From contig NZ_CAMXCM010000002.1 in NCBI RefSeq assembly GCF_947179015.1, positions 124,001-188,000 on the forward strand: a DNA stretch of 64,000 nucleotides. Direction: 5' to 3'. This document shows positions 37,141 through 47,066 of the stretch, one piece after another. The DNA comes from Commensalibacter communis. GTDB taxonomy: Bacteria; Pseudomonadota; Alphaproteobacteria; Acetobacterales; Acetobacteraceae. How positions within the stretch are numbered: position 1 is the stretch's first letter; every line of letters begins with the position of its first letter. The translations under genes were made by a program, and so were the position numbers. The notes beneath the pieces were generated by a model, which saw nothing but the letters and a program-made list of their open reading frames with translations, was not told the origin of the DNA and searched no databases.

Positions 37141-38268
37141 ATGTCTAAACGAGATTATTATGAAGTGCTGAAAATCAGCCGCACCGCGACTCAGGTGGAA
37201 ATAAAGCAAGCCTATCGCAAAAAGGCGATGAAATATCATCCCGATCGCAACCAAGGCGATCCAGAGGCAGAAGCAAAATTCAAAGAAGTTAATGAAGCTT
37301 ATGATGTTCTGAAAGACGAACAGAAAAAAGCTGCATATGACCAATATGGTCATGACGCTTTCCAAAATGGCGGCCCAGGCGCCGGAGGATTTGGAGCTGG
37401 CGGGTTTGGTGATATTTTCGATATGTTTGGCGATATGATGGGAATGCGCCGTGGTGGTCAAGGACAAAGACGCACTGGAGCCGACATCCAAATTCAAATA
37501 GAAATTGAGCTCACTGAAGCCTTTTCTGGCGTAAAAAAGACCGTTAAATTCCAAAGTAAAAAATCTTGTACAAGTTGTAATGGTTCTGGCTCTGAAGACA
37601 AAGCAAAAGGTAGCCAAACTTGTCCTACTTGTCATGGATCAGGAAAAATTCGCTCTCAAAATGGCTTCTTCCTTGTCGAACGTCCATGTCATACTTGCCA
37701 TGGGTCAGGTCAGGTCATAAGCAATCCATGTAAAAAATGTCAAGGTACTGGCTTAGAAAGCCAAGAAAAAGAACTTGAAATCGATATTCCTGCAGGAATT
37801 GAAGATGGAACCCGAATCCGTATCGCTGGTGAAGGTGAAGCAGGCAGTAATGGAACGCCTCCTGGCGATTTATATGTTCATGTCAGCGTCTTGCCTCATG
37901 ATATTTTCCAACGTGACGGCGGCACAATCTTTTGTCGTATTCCAGTAAGAATGACCCAAGCCGCTTTGGGTGCAGAAATCGAAGTTCCAATTATCGATGG
38001 TGGCAGAACCAAAGTTAAAATCCCAACAGGAACGCAATCAGGCAAGCAATTCCGTCTGCGTGGCAAAGGATTTTCTGTATTAAGATCCTCTTCACGTGGG
38101 GATATGTATATTGAGGTCAAAGTTGAAACGCCTCAAAATCTTACCAAACGTCAAAAAGAACTTCTTGAAGAATTCGAAAAAGAATCTCAAGATGGACACG
38201 AACAAGGCAGTCCTGAAACCTCAGGATTCTTTAGTAAAGTAAGAGATTTCTTTGAAGGAAAATCTTGA
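37141..38268 (+). CDS. dnaJ: Co-chaperone DnaJ (Hsp40)
   Basis: The 375-residue protein has all domains: J-domain with HPD (KYHPDRNQGDP), Gly/Phe-rich linker (GGPGAGGFGAGGFGD), four zinc-binding CxxCxGxG repeats (CTSCNGSG, CPTCHGSG, CHTCHGSG, CKKCQGTG) and the C-terminal substrate-binding region. I start at ATG 37141 (MSKRDYYEVL). An in-frame extension to 37069 covers the intergenic hairpin and is not coding. It stimulates DnaK ATPase activity. Confidence 0.96.
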   Translation: MSKRDYYEVLKISRTATQVEIKQAYRKKAMKYHPDRNQGDPEAEAKFKEVNEAYDVLKDEQKKAAYDQYGHDAFQNGGPGAGGFGAGGFGDIFDMFGDMMGMRRGGQGQRRTGADIQIQIEIELTEAFSGVKKTVKFQSKKSCTSCNGSGSEDKAKGSQTCPTCHGSGKIRSQNGFFLVERPCHTCHGSGQVISNPCKKCQGTGLESQEKELEIDIPAGIEDGTRIRIAGEGEAGSNGTPPGDLYVHVSVLPHDIFQRDGGTIFCRIPVRMTQAALGAEIEVPIIDGGRTKVKIPTGTQSGKQFRLRGKGFSVLRSSSRGDMYIEVKVETPQNLTKRQKELLEEFEKESQDGHEQGSPETSGFFSKVRDFFEGKS

Positions 38269-38296
38269 TTCTATTTCTTAATATGAAAGTTTAAAA

Positions 38297-39094
38297 ATGA
38301 CATCATCTCCTTTACGAATTGGTATTGCTGGTATCACTGGGCGCGTTGGGCGTTTATTGGTCGAAGAAGTTCAACAGCAAGAAAACGCAGTTTTATCAGG
38401 TGGAACAGCTTTATCAAAAGATATTAACAATTTGTCAGATACCGTTCCAGTCTTTGATAATATCGATGCGCTGATCCAAGTGAGTGATGTCATTATTGAT
38501 TTTACCAATGCTGCTATTACTGGAACCCACGCCAAAGCTTTTAAAAATAGTCACGTTGCTTGGGTTTTAGGAACGACAGGAATCAGTGAAGAAACTCAAC
38601 GATTAATTCAAGAAGCAGCCAGCACAGTTCCCGTCATCCAAGCTGCAAATTTTTCACCTGGGGTCACATTAATGTTGCGCCTTGCAGGTGAATTGGCAAA
38701 GGCATTACCTGCCACTCACTACGATGCTGAAATTATCGAAACACATCATCGCCAAAAAGTAGATGCGCCTTCCGGCACAGCCTTGGCAATTGGAGAGTCC
38801 ATTGCAAAAGCAAGAAATGTACAATTAAAAGATGTAAAAGAATCTGGTCGAGACGGTGTTACAGGGGCTCGTAAAGAGGGTGCAATTGGATTTGCTGCAC
38901 TTCGTGGTGGGCAAATTGTAGGTGAACATAGTGCTATTTTCTTATCAGATGTAGAAGAAATCAGTTTGACTCATAAAGCATTTGATCGTCGAATTTTTGC
39001 CAAAGGTGCCGTTCGCTCTGCGTTATGGAGTGCAGGAAAACCCGCAGGTTTGTACGGCATGACTCATGTCCTTGGGCTTGATCCTGTGCAATAG
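38297..39094 (+). CDS. dapB: 4-hydroxy-tetrahydrodipicolinate reductase
   Basis: DapB catalyses the NAD(P)H-dependent step of lysine and meso-diaminopimelate synthesis. The 265-residue protein has the nucleotide-binding start IGIAGITGRVGRLL, the VLGTTGISEE segment, and the active-site block IETHHRQKVDAPSGTAL. It starts 28 bp after dnaJ, a common neighbourhood in acetic acid bacteria and relatives, and is followed by a 101-bp gap before metK. Confidence 0.95.
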   Translation: MTSSPLRIGIAGITGRVGRLLVEEVQQQENAVLSGGTALSKDINNLSDTVPVFDNIDALIQVSDVIIDFTNAAITGTHAKAFKNSHVAWVLGTTGISEETQRLIQEAASTVPVIQAANFSPGVTLMLRLAGELAKALPATHYDAEIIETHHRQKVDAPSGTALAIGESIAKARNVQLKDVKESGRDGVTGARKEGAIGFAALRGGQIVGEHSAIFLSDVEEISLTHKAFDRRIFAKGAVRSALWSAGKPAGLYGMTHVLGLDPVQ

Positions 39095-39195
39095 ATAAAG
39101 TTTTTTTTACTTTTACTCTTGACGTAGACGTTACAAAAGGGTCTGTTATGAAATTCGTTTTTTACATTTAAATTAGATGGGATAGCAGAAAAATT

Positions 39196-40383
39196 ATGCG
39201 AAACAATAGCGATTTTCTGTTCGCTTCTGAATCAGTATCTGAAGGACATCCAGACAAAGTTGCTGATCGTATCAGCGATGCCGTGTTGGACACATATCTT
39301 GCAGCAGATCCAGAAGCTCGCGTAGCTTGTGAAACTCTTGTCACCACAAACCAAATTATTTTGGCTGGTGAAGTTCGTGGCCCAGAAAGCATTACCAAAG
39401 AATTGCTTATTGAAAAGGCTCGTGAAACCGTTAAAGAAATCGGTTACGATCAAGAGGGCTTTTCATGGAAAAATGCCAGTGCTTTGAACCTCCTTCATGC
39501 TCAGTCTGCTCATATTGCAATGGGTGTGGATAGTGGTGAAGGCAAAGATGAAGGTGCTGGTGACCAAGGCATCATGTTTGGGTATGCTACCACAGAAACA
39601 GACAGTTTAATGCCTGCACCGATTTACTATGCGCATAAGATTTTACAAAATCTGAATGATCTTCGTAAATCCAGTGATCCAAAAGGCAAAGGCTTTCTTC
39701 CTGACGCAAAAAGCCAAGTCACTTTGAAATATGTCAATGGTAAACCTGTTGGGGCAACCTCTATTGTGTTGTCTACTCAACATGAAGAAGCCATGAAACA
39801 AAGTGATATTCGTAATACACTACATGAGCTCATCACAAATACGCTTCCAGAAGGTTGGATGTGTCCTGAAAATGAATTCTATGTTAACCCAACAGGCTTA
39901 TTCATTATTGGTGGCCCAGATGGGGATTGTGGATTAACAGGACGCAAAATCATTGTTGATACTTATGGTGGGGCTGCACCGCATGGTGGTGGAGCATTCT
40001 CTGGTAAAGATCCAACGAAAGTAGATCGTTCAGCAGCTTATGCTTGTCGTTATTTAGCTAAGAATATCGTGGCCGCAGGTCTTGCAGATAGCTGTACTTT
40101 ACAGATTTCTTATGCTATTGGTGTTTCTCATCCTTTATCTGTTTATGTTGATTTACATAATAGTGGTAAAGATATTAATGAAGAAAAATTGGAAAAAGTT
40201 CTCCGTGAAGTGATGGATTTGTCCCCCAAAGGAATCCGTAAACATTTACGTTTAAACCGTCCAATTTATAGAGAAACTGCAGCTTATGGTCATTTTGGTC
40301 GCACGCCTGACCTCAAGAAAGACAACTTTACTTGGGAACAAACTGACCTAGTTGATACTTTACGTAATGCGTTTAATCGTTAA
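39196..40383 (+). CDS. metK: S-adenosylmethionine synthetase
   Basis: MetK makes S-adenosylmethionine from methionine and ATP. The 395-residue protein shows [20 protein letters not shown] near the start, [13 protein letters not shown], and [20 protein letters not shown]. The 101-bp upstream gap contains TTGACG (39119-39124) as a possible -35 element. I looked for, but did not recognise, a SAM- or SAH-binding riboswitch there. Confidence 0.97.
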   Translation: MRNNSDFLFASESVSEGHPDKVADRISDAVLDTYLAADPEARVACETLVTTNQIILAGEVRGPESITKELLIEKARETVKEIGYDQEGFSWKNASALNLLHAQSAHIAMGVDSGEGKDEGAGDQGIMFGYATTETDSLMPAPIYYAHKILQNLNDLRKSSDPKGKGFLPDAKSQVTLKYVNGKPVGATSIVLSTQHEEAMKQSDIRNTLHELITNTLPEGWMCPENEFYVNPTGLFIIGGPDGDCGLTGRKIIVDTYGGAAPHGGGAFSGKDPTKVDRSAAYACRYLAKNIVAAGLADSCTLQISYAIGVSHPLSVYVDLHNSGKDINEEKLEKVLREVMDLSPKGIRKHLRLNRPIYRETAAYGHFGRTPDLKKDNFTWEQTDLVDTLRNAFNR

Positions 40384-40402
40384 TTTGTAAAGACTGTTTG
40401 TT

Positions 40403-41149
40403 ATGAATACTACAAAGAAAAGCTCCTCTGAGAAGGAGCTTCTCTTCTCATTGGAAAATGAAAAGCCCGCAACTGAACGTTTATATGGTCGCCGTCGTGG
40501 TCATCCCCTGCGCGATCGTCAACAACGTTTATATGATGATTATCTTCCTAGAATTAAATTTCCACAAACTGCTTTAAAAGAGCCTGCCTCTGCTTTTGGT
40601 CAAACACCAAAAGAGGTTTGGATGGAGGTTGGTTTTGGTGGCGGAGAGCATAGTATTGCTCGACATCAAGCCAATCCTGAGGTGGGTTATATTGCCTGTG
40701 AAGTTTTTGAAAATGGGGTTTGTTCACTTTTATCAAATCTATTAGATGAAACCGACGATGAAAAATCAGCACCTATTCCAGATATGCTACGACTTTGGAA
40801 TGAAGATGCGCGTATTTTAATTCGTGAATTTCCAGATCAATCGATTGATAAACTTTTTTTAATGTTTCCTGATCCTTGGCCAAAAGCACGTCATGCGAAG
40901 CGTCGTTTTGTCCATCCTAATCGTATTCCATTATTACATCGGATTTTGCGTACTGGGGCGCATTGGCACGTTGCCAGTGATGATCCTACTTATCAAGAAT
41001 GGGTATTAGAGGTCATGGGAAATCAGTATTATTTTGAGAAAATCTTGGAAACGACTGAACGTCCATCAGATTGGCCATCTACGCGATATGAACAAAAAGC
41101 ATATCAAGCAGGCAGACAGCCTATTTTTTGGATCTTTAAAAGGGTCTAA
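40403..41149 (+). CDS. trmB: tRNA (guanine-N7-)-methyltransferase
   Basis: TrmB methylates G46 in the variable loop of many tRNAs using the S-adenosylmethionine made by MetK next door. The 248-residue protein has LYGRRRGHPLR, the SAM-binding MEVGFGGGEHS, DKLFLMFPDPWPKARHAKRR and YEQKAYQAGRQPIFW. The start is uncertain: ATG 40403 has a weak ribosome site, while TTG 40451 has AAGGAG 12 bp upstream and would remove 16 poorly conserved residues. The 3' end overlaps the convergent DedA gene by 4 bp. Confidence 0.92.
   Translation: MNTTKKSSSEKELLFSLENEKPATERLYGRRRGHPLRDRQQRLYDDYLPRIKFPQTALKEPASAFGQTPKEVWMEVGFGGGEHSIARHQANPEVGYIACEVFENGVCSLLSNLLDETDDEKSAPIPDMLRLWNEDARILIREFPDQSIDKLFLMFPDPWPKARHAKRRFVHPNRIPLLHRILRTGAHWHVASDDPTYQEWVLEVMGNQYYFEKILETTERPSDWPSTRYEQKAYQAGRQPIFWIFKRV
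40421..40440 (+). terminator. Hairpin within the 5' end of the trmB frame
   Basis: AGCTCCT (40421-40427) and AGGAGCT (40434-40440) flank CTGAGA and are followed by TCTCTTCTC. It lies 38 bp after metK and contains an AAGGAG ribosome-like sequence in its right arm. It may be a metK attenuator, or it may hide the ribosome site for an internal TTG start of trmB. Confidence 0.4.
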
Positions 41150-41847
41150 TTATTGATACTATGATCTAACTCAGCAGCTTCACGCTCAGCTTCTTTTTGA
41201 GCGTGTTCAATAAGTTTCTTTTCATTTTTATGAATAAACCAAATAAAAGATAGCAAAATTACACCACCAATAACGCCTAAGACAATACCAATTGTTCCTT
41301 CGAGTTGTAAAATTTGTTTACCAAGGAAATAAGTTACGTAGCTATATCCACCAGCCCATGCAATACCGCCTAAGGCATTATAAAACATAAAACCTTTCCA
41401 AGGCATTTTGTTCGCACCTGCTAATAAAGCAGTAAAAAGACGCAGCAGCACCATAAAGCGTCCGATAAAGACAACTTTACCCCCATGATGTCTAAACAAA
41501 TATTGACCTAACAATAATCGTTCTGGTGTTAGCTTAATTTTGGGACCGTATTTTTTAAGAACATGATATCCAATTTTATGTCCTATTAAATAACCAAAAT
41601 TATCCCCCATAATTGCACCAACAATTGCCGATAATGCGATTAAATGAATATTTAATCCACTATTGGGAGAGGCTGCATATATAGAAGCGGCAATCAGCAT
41701 TGTTTCAGCAGGGAGCAAAAGCCCCATACTTTCCAACATAATCACCAGACCAACGACCAAATATCCGTAATAACTATAATCACGGATAAAATCCATAAAT
41801 TGTTCTACCAGTGTTCTATACCCATCATGTGTTATAGAGTTATACAA
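41146..41847 (-). CDS. DedA-family inner membrane protein
   Basis: The 233-residue protein has several membrane segments and the DedA/SNARE-associated pattern: PAETMLIAASIYAA, GDNFGYLIGHKIGYHVL, FIGRFMVLLRLFTALLAGANKMPWKGFM and a glycine-rich C-terminal segment. DedA proteins act in membrane homeostasis, probably as lipid-carrier or phospholipid translocases. The C-terminal tail is charged (KKLIEHAQKEAEREAAE). It converges on trmB with a 4-bp overlap. Confidence 0.85.
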   Translation of the reverse strand: MYNSITHDGYRTLVEQFMDFIRDYSYYGYLVVGLVIMLESMGLLLPAETMLIAASIYAASPNSGLNIHLIALSAIVGAIMGDNFGYLIGHKIGYHVLKKYGPKIKLTPERLLLGQYLFRHHGGKVVFIGRFMVLLRLFTALLAGANKMPWKGFMFYNALGGIAWAGGYSYVTYFLGKQILQLEGTIGIVLGVIGGVILLSFIWFIHKNEKKLIEHAQKEAEREAAELDHSINN

Positions 41848-41921
41848 ATAATTTTCTTTACCTTATTATTTATCTTTATGAAACTAAAAACTACAAAGAT
41901 AGCAGACACAAAAAGATTGTA

Positions 41922-43025
41922 TTAAAAATCTCTGGCCCCATCAAACCATTCCATAGCAAGATCCTCTGAAATATCAAAATGACATTCCTTGACCAGTTGT
42001 TGAACGGCAAACCATGTATCTTCTCGTTCGGTGGTTTCAATATTAGATAATATATTTATTATCTTAATAAGTTTTAAAACTGCTTCTTTGACTTGCTTTT
42101 CGGCTTTCGCGTTTGATACTTCTTTCACAGCAAGTTTATAGGCTTTGGATGCTTTCTTTTCATTTTTATCTGACCAGCTAGCAAAAAAATTATTCCCCTC
42201 TCCCATAAACCATAATTTACTTTTTAGTTTACTGACTGAGAAAAAATTATTTTCTGTATCAGGTAACTTCTCTTCTTTAATTAATTGTTTCAGCTCAGCC
42301 CTAAGAAGCTTCCCTTGCTTTTCTTCCACAACATACGCGATGAACCTTCTTAATTTAGTCCAAGATGTTAAAGAAGGCATTCCTGAGAGATCAGGCATAT
42401 AACGTAACCCAAGAGATTCAATCTGTGTTAATTCTTTTAACGCATGAAGATTACTTACATTGCCATTTAAATTTAATGACTTTAAATTGATAAAAGGCAA
42501 TAAATATTCACAATTAAAAATTATATTTGCCCCACTGCTAATATCTATTGATTTGATTGCTTCAGGATTTACAATATGAATCGTCTCGATATTCCCAGAC
42601 AGAGATAAAGAACGAATTTGATGCGCATTGCGCAACTCTATTTTATTACCTGCTGAATCTATCGATAAATTAGAAATCTGTGCATTGGCAAGATCTATCA
42701 CAACATCATCATATGGACACCAGTTAAACTCTTCTATCTTTCTTTTCTTTGACCATTCTACAAAGCCAATGTCATTTCCAGCATAGTAAAAAAACCTTGG
42801 AAAATTACCATAGGGATATTCTTCAGGCTGATCTTCTGCCGCTGGGGTAAATAAATCATTAAAAGCATCCCAGTTTACCAGAACATCTTCTTCTAATAAA
42901 ATATCATAGTTTCCTTTTGATATTCCTTTGATGCCAATTGAGCAGCTTCCTTGACCAGACACAGGTCTAAACTGAACCATTTTACCTGACGTCAATTTCA
43001 GATTAAACTCTCTAAAAGATGACAT
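41922..43025 (-). CDS. Orphan leucine-rich-repeat-like protein, function unknown
   Basis: I do not recognise this 367-residue protein. It has no signal peptide. The N-terminal 90 residues are mixed. Residues about 110-235 hold irregular repeats of LxxLxL-type strands (SNLSIDSAG, RSLSLSGN, KSLNLNGN, ESLGLRYM), suggesting a short leucine-rich-repeat solenoid. The last 100 residues are helical and rich in lysine and glutamate. It stands alone between dedA and an S9 peptidase gene. A role in protein-protein interaction, perhaps as an immunity or adaptor protein, is a guess from fold type alone. Confidence 0.7.
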   Translation of the reverse strand: MSSFREFNLKLTSGKMVQFRPVSGQGSCSIGIKGISKGNYDILLEEDVLVNWDAFNDLFTPAAEDQPEEYPYGNFPRFFYYAGNDIGFVEWSKKRKIEEFNWCPYDDVVIDLANAQISNLSIDSAGNKIELRNAHQIRSLSLSGNIETIHIVNPEAIKSIDISSGANIIFNCEYLLPFINLKSLNLNGNVSNLHALKELTQIESLGLRYMPDLSGMPSLTSWTKLRRFIAYVVEEKQGKLLRAELKQLIKEEKLPDTENNFFSVSKLKSKLWFMGEGNNFFASWSDKNEKKASKAYKLAVKEVSNAKAEKQVKEAVLKLIKIINILSNIETTEREDTWFAVQQLVKECHFDISEDLAMEWFDGARDF

Positions 43026-43115
43026 CTTATAAAACTCCCAGATAAACGCTTACAAATTGTTTTTATGATATAGTATAATTCCGATGGTAACAGATAATTT
43101 GTAAAGGTTATATTG

Positions 43116-45041
43116 ATGACGGATTTAAAAACACCACAATTATGCGGCAGCTGGGTATCTTCCTTTACACCCCAAATCGTTAATGGAAAAAATGTTATTT
43201 TTTCCGAACTAACAACAGACCATGATGATATTTATTGGTTAGAACGACGTCCAGAAGAGCAAGGCAGAACCGTTTTAGTTAAACAAAATCCAACAACAAC
43301 CAATATAAGAGATATGATACCTCACCCCTTTTCTGTGGGAACGCATGTCCATGAATATGGAGGTGGAGCCTATCACGTCCATCACCAACAAATTGTCTTT
43401 AGTGATAAAAAAACAGGGTCTGTCTGGTTTATCGATAAAGAACAAGAACCTCTTCTCATCTTCCAAGATAATAATTATCGTTTTGCTGATTTTCGAATAA
43501 CGGGTCAATTTGTCATCTGTGTTGCTGAACATCATACGCAAAATAATGTAGAAAATTATATTGTTGCTTTATCCTTATCCAACCCACAACAATTAACCAT
43601 TTTAGTCAAAGGATCTGATTTTTACAGTTTCCCTCGTTTATCCCCAGATCAAAATCAGTTAGCATGGATTGAATGGGATCATCCCAATATGCCTTGGGAA
43701 GCAACGCGTTTATGTATCGCAGAAATTAATCAAACGCTTTCTTTAAATCATACCAAGATCATCGCAGGAACAGAAACCCAAGAATCATTAATTCAGCCTG
43801 AGTGGACATCAGATCATACCCTTGTTGTCTGTAGTGATCGCAGTGGTTATTGGAATCTCTATCAAGTAAGCATCAATGATTCAAAAATTTGTACTATTGC
43901 CCCAATGGATGCCGAGATCGGATTGCCCGCATGGGTGTTTGGGCAACAGAGTTGGTATCCAATTCAACAAAACGAATTTATTGCTCAGGCAATAACAAAT
44001 GGGAATGCAGAAACAATTTTAATTCGCGATGGGCAACCATCAAAAATTGATCTTAACCATCCAGAAGCATGCCCTGTGCCTTTAAAAGAAAAAAATAGTT
44101 TTGCATGGATTAATCATTCATCCTATCATCCTGCTCAAATCATGATGCAAGATGCTAATGGGAAACACCATGTTTTACGGTCTTCTAGCACTGTTCAGCT
44201 AAGCCCAGAAGATATTTCCCACGGACAATTGATGACTTTCCCAACGCAAGATCATCAAGAGGCACATGCGTTCTTTTATCCACCGACCAACAAAAACTTT
44301 TGTCCGAATAAAGACGAATTACCCCCTTTATTAGTTCTGGCTCACGGTGGGCCAACAGGGCAAACAACCAATGGTTTCTCCCCACGTATTCAATTTTGGA
44401 CAAGCCGAGGATTTGCTGTTGTTGATGTAAATTATCGAGGCTCTACGGGTTTTGGAAAAAACTATCGTGAAGCCTTACAAAAACAATGGGGTATTCTTGA
44501 TGTTCAAGATTGCATTGATGCGTGCCAATATCTTATTCATCAAGGTAAAGTTGACCCTAAACGGATCGTCATTCGGGGCAGCAGTGCGGGTGGATTTACA
44601 GTTCTCACAGCTTTGATCCAATCCCCATTATTTGCAGCAGGATCGTGCTTGTATGGCGTGGGAGATTTAACGGCTTTAGCAGAGGAAACACATAAATTCG
44701 AAGCACGTTATTTAGATGGGTTAATCGGTGAGTATCCCAAAGAAAAACATATTTATCATGATCGCTCCCCTTTAACCCACATTCACAAGATTCAATCTCC
44801 TTTGATCGTCTTTCAAGGATTAAAAGATCAAGTTGTCCCACCGTCTCAAGCAGAAGCAATTATTCAAGCATTAAAAGAAAATCACATTCCCTATGCCTAT
44901 TATTCTTTTCCAGAAGAAGGACATGGTTTTAGACAAGAAGCAACATTAACCAAAATATTGGAAATGGAGCTATCTTTTTTTGGAAAAATTCTAGGGTTTA
45001 TCCCCGCGAACCAAAGTGAAGAAGTCATTATCCATCATTAA
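43116..45041 (+). CDS. S9-family (prolyl oligopeptidase-type) peptidase
   Basis: This 641-residue cytoplasmic serine peptidase has an N-terminal beta-propeller-like region with a DPP-like repeat pattern (SPDQNQLAWIEWDHPNMPW) and a C-terminal alpha/beta hydrolase domain. Catalytic Ser is in GSSAGG (about residue 489), Asp in GLKDQVVP (about 570) and His in EGHGF (about 602). VDVNYRGSTGFG supplies the oxyanion region. I use ATG 43116; a TTG immediately before it is in frame. The substrates, likely short peptides, are not defined. Confidence 0.9.
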   Translation: MTDLKTPQLCGSWVSSFTPQIVNGKNVIFSELTTDHDDIYWLERRPEEQGRTVLVKQNPTTTNIRDMIPHPFSVGTHVHEYGGGAYHVHHQQIVFSDKKTGSVWFIDKEQEPLLIFQDNNYRFADFRITGQFVICVAEHHTQNNVENYIVALSLSNPQQLTILVKGSDFYSFPRLSPDQNQLAWIEWDHPNMPWEATRLCIAEINQTLSLNHTKIIAGTETQESLIQPEWTSDHTLVVCSDRSGYWNLYQVSINDSKICTIAPMDAEIGLPAWVFGQQSWYPIQQNEFIAQAITNGNAETILIRDGQPSKIDLNHPEACPVPLKEKNSFAWINHSSYHPAQIMMQDANGKHHVLRSSSTVQLSPEDISHGQLMTFPTQDHQEAHAFFYPPTNKNFCPNKDELPPLLVLAHGGPTGQTTNGFSPRIQFWTSRGFAVVDVNYRGSTGFGKNYREALQKQWGILDVQDCIDACQYLIHQGKVDPKRIVIRGSSAGGFTVLTALIQSPLFAAGSCLYGVGDLTALAEETHKFEARYLDGLIGEYPKEKHIYHDRSPLTHIHKIQSPLIVFQGLKDQVVPPSQAEAIIQALKENHIPYAYYSFPEEGHGFRQEATLTKILEMELSFFGKILGFIPANQSEEVIIHH

Positions 45042-45066
45042 TTTTTTAACCAATCAAAAGAGTAAT

Positions 45067-45294
45067 ATGAAAAACAATCATTGGAATTATCGTGTTATGA
45101 AAAGTTCTGTTAATGGATTGGGTATCTATGAGGTCTATTACAATGAAGATGGAAGCATACAAGGTTTCAGTCATAATATTGTTTCACCCAGAGGTGACTC
45201 TTTAAAAGAATTAAATGACGATCTATTACTCTATGTAAAAGCTTTAGAAAAACCTATTTTAGATTACGATCAACTAACAAAGCAATTTCAATGA
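45067..45294 (+). CDS. Small conserved-looking protein, function unknown
   Basis: This 75-residue protein begins MKNNHWNYRVMK after an AAAAGAG ribosome site and 25 bp after the peptidase stop. It contains YEVYYNEDGSIQGFS and LKELNDDLLLYVKALEKPILDY. The pattern resembles small hypothetical proteins of mixed beta-alpha fold that occur widely in proteobacteria, but I cannot assign a function. It may be cotranscribed with the upstream peptidase. Confidence 0.65.
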   Translation: MKNNHWNYRVMKSSVNGLGIYEVYYNEDGSIQGFSHNIVSPRGDSLKELNDDLLLYVKALEKPILDYDQLTKQFQ

Positions 45295-45432
45295 TTACTG
45301 TATGTGGTTGACTTTTTGGAACTGAAAAAGTGATTAACAATTCAATCTCATATTCGCCATAAATATAATGAATTATTTGGCAAATAAACTTTGAGAACCA
45401 TAATCCAAATGCTTACGAAAAAGATTTAAACT

Positions 45433-46989
45433 ATGCAACGTCGTGACTTTTTAAAACTAACATCTCTCTTTGGTATGGCAGGAACAGGGATATTCCCTTA
45501 TCAAGCTGCTCTAGCAACACAGGAAAGAACAGCATTACCAATCCCACCACTTTTATATCCAGATACTCAAGGAAATATCAATCTAACTTTGCAAGAAGGA
45601 AATACTCATTTTATTCATGGCAAACAAACCAAAACTTGGGGAATGAATCAAGCCTTTTTTGGCCCTGCTCTGGTGTTAGATGTTGGTAAAAAAACCTCAA
45701 TAGCCATTCATAATCAACTTCCCGACCCTACGACGTTACATTGGCATGGATTAATTATCCCTGGTGCGTCTGATGGTGGCCCACAAGATCTGATCCCACC
45801 TAAAACAAGCCAAACCGTTGAACTTACGCTTCAACAACCTGCATCTACTTGCTGGGTTCACCCTCATACCCATGGACAGACAGGAAAACAAGTTACGATG
45901 GGATTGGCTGGATTGGTGCTTATTCAAGATGAGCAAAGTAAAAATCTACCCATCCCTAAGCAATGGGGAAAAGACGATATTCCTGTTATTTTACAAGATC
46001 GACAGTTTAATGCTTTGGGGCAATTTGAATATAAACTAGACATTATGAGTGCTGCGCTTGGATGGTTTGGTAATCATATGCTGACTAATGGTGCAAGCTA
46101 TCCTTGTCAAATTGTTCCACGAGGGTGGGTCAGATTACGTTTTCTGAATGGATGTAATGCACGCACCCTGAACCTTGCGACTAGTGACGGCAGACCTTTT
46201 TATGTGATTGCCAGTGATGGTGGTTTCTTACAAGAGCCTATTAAGGTAACTGAGCTACCCATTTGGATGGGTGAACGATTTGAAGTCATGGTCAATACTT
46301 CTGATGGGAAACCATTTGATATTATTACACAGCCCGTTTCACAAATGGGAATGAATCTGCCCCCGTTTAATAAAAACGTCTCTGTTTTAACCCTTCGACC
46401 ATCATCAGAAACAAATCAAGCATCACTTCCAGATCATTTGGTCGATGTACCCGCTCTGCCTAAACTTTCTGATCTCTATCAACGCAAGCTACATCTTTCG
46501 ATGAATCCTCAATTAGATCAAATGGGAATGCAAGCATTTCAAGATCAATACCCTCAACACTCAATGTCAAACATGAGTATGCATCATGGGCATGATATGA
46601 AAATGGATCATATGGCTCATCATTCTGATCATACCTTTAATTTCCACAATGGGAATATGATTAATGGTAAAGCCTATGACATGAATCGTCCACTATTTAA
46701 TGTAAAGCAAGGACAATACGAAAAATGGATTATTTCTGGCAAAGGCGACATGATGGTACATCCATTTCATATTCATGGGACACAATTCCGTATCTTATCA
46801 GAAAATAATGCGCCCCCTGCCCCTCATAGAGCTGGATGGAAGGATATTGTGCATGTCGAGGGAAAAATCAGCGAAGTCTTAGTTCGTTTTGATCATTTAG
46901 CCAGTCAAAAAAGAGCTTATATGGCACACTGCCATTTATTAGAACATGAAGACACAGGAATGATGTGCGGTTTTACCGTCAGTACTTAA
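45433..46989 (+). CDS. Multicopper oxidase, CueO/SufI-like, Tat-exported
   Basis: The 518-residue protein begins with a twin-arginine signal (QRRDFLKLTSLFG). Copper-binding motifs are complete: TLHWHG (about 100), WVHPHTHG (about 140), HPFHIHG (about 442) and HCHLLEHEDTGMM (about 499-511), which supply type 1, 2 and 3 sites, with Met as the likely axial ligand. A Met/His-rich insert (residues about 376-400, with SMHHGHDMKMDHM) resembles the copper-sensing loop of CueO. A periplasmic cuprous oxidase role in copper tolerance is likely. It stands alone, with no copper pump nearby. Confidence 0.87.
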   Translation: MQRRDFLKLTSLFGMAGTGIFPYQAALATQERTALPIPPLLYPDTQGNINLTLQEGNTHFIHGKQTKTWGMNQAFFGPALVLDVGKKTSIAIHNQLPDPTTLHWHGLIIPGASDGGPQDLIPPKTSQTVELTLQQPASTCWVHPHTHGQTGKQVTMGLAGLVLIQDEQSKNLPIPKQWGKDDIPVILQDRQFNALGQFEYKLDIMSAALGWFGNHMLTNGASYPCQIVPRGWVRLRFLNGCNARTLNLATSDGRPFYVIASDGGFLQEPIKVTELPIWMGERFEVMVNTSDGKPFDIITQPVSQMGMNLPPFNKNVSVLTLRPSSETNQASLPDHLVDVPALPKLSDLYQRKLHLSMNPQLDQMGMQAFQDQYPQHSMSNMSMHHGHDMKMDHMAHHSDHTFNFHNGNMINGKAYDMNRPLFNVKQGQYEKWIISGKGDMMVHPFHIHGTQFRILSENNAPPAPHRAGWKDIVHVEGKISEVLVRFDHLASQKRAYMAHCHLLEHEDTGMMCGFTVST

Positions 46990-47066
46990 TTTTAATACTA
47001 TAAATAAAATAGGCGAGCAGCACTAAAATGATGTTTGACAATCAAAATCGATCCAAGCAATTACTT

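Noticed and set aside
39095-39195. SAM or SAH riboswitch before metK
   Set aside because: The 101-bp leader does not show the conserved elements I know for SAM-II or SAM/SAH classes, and a direct repeat GACGT is too short to support one.
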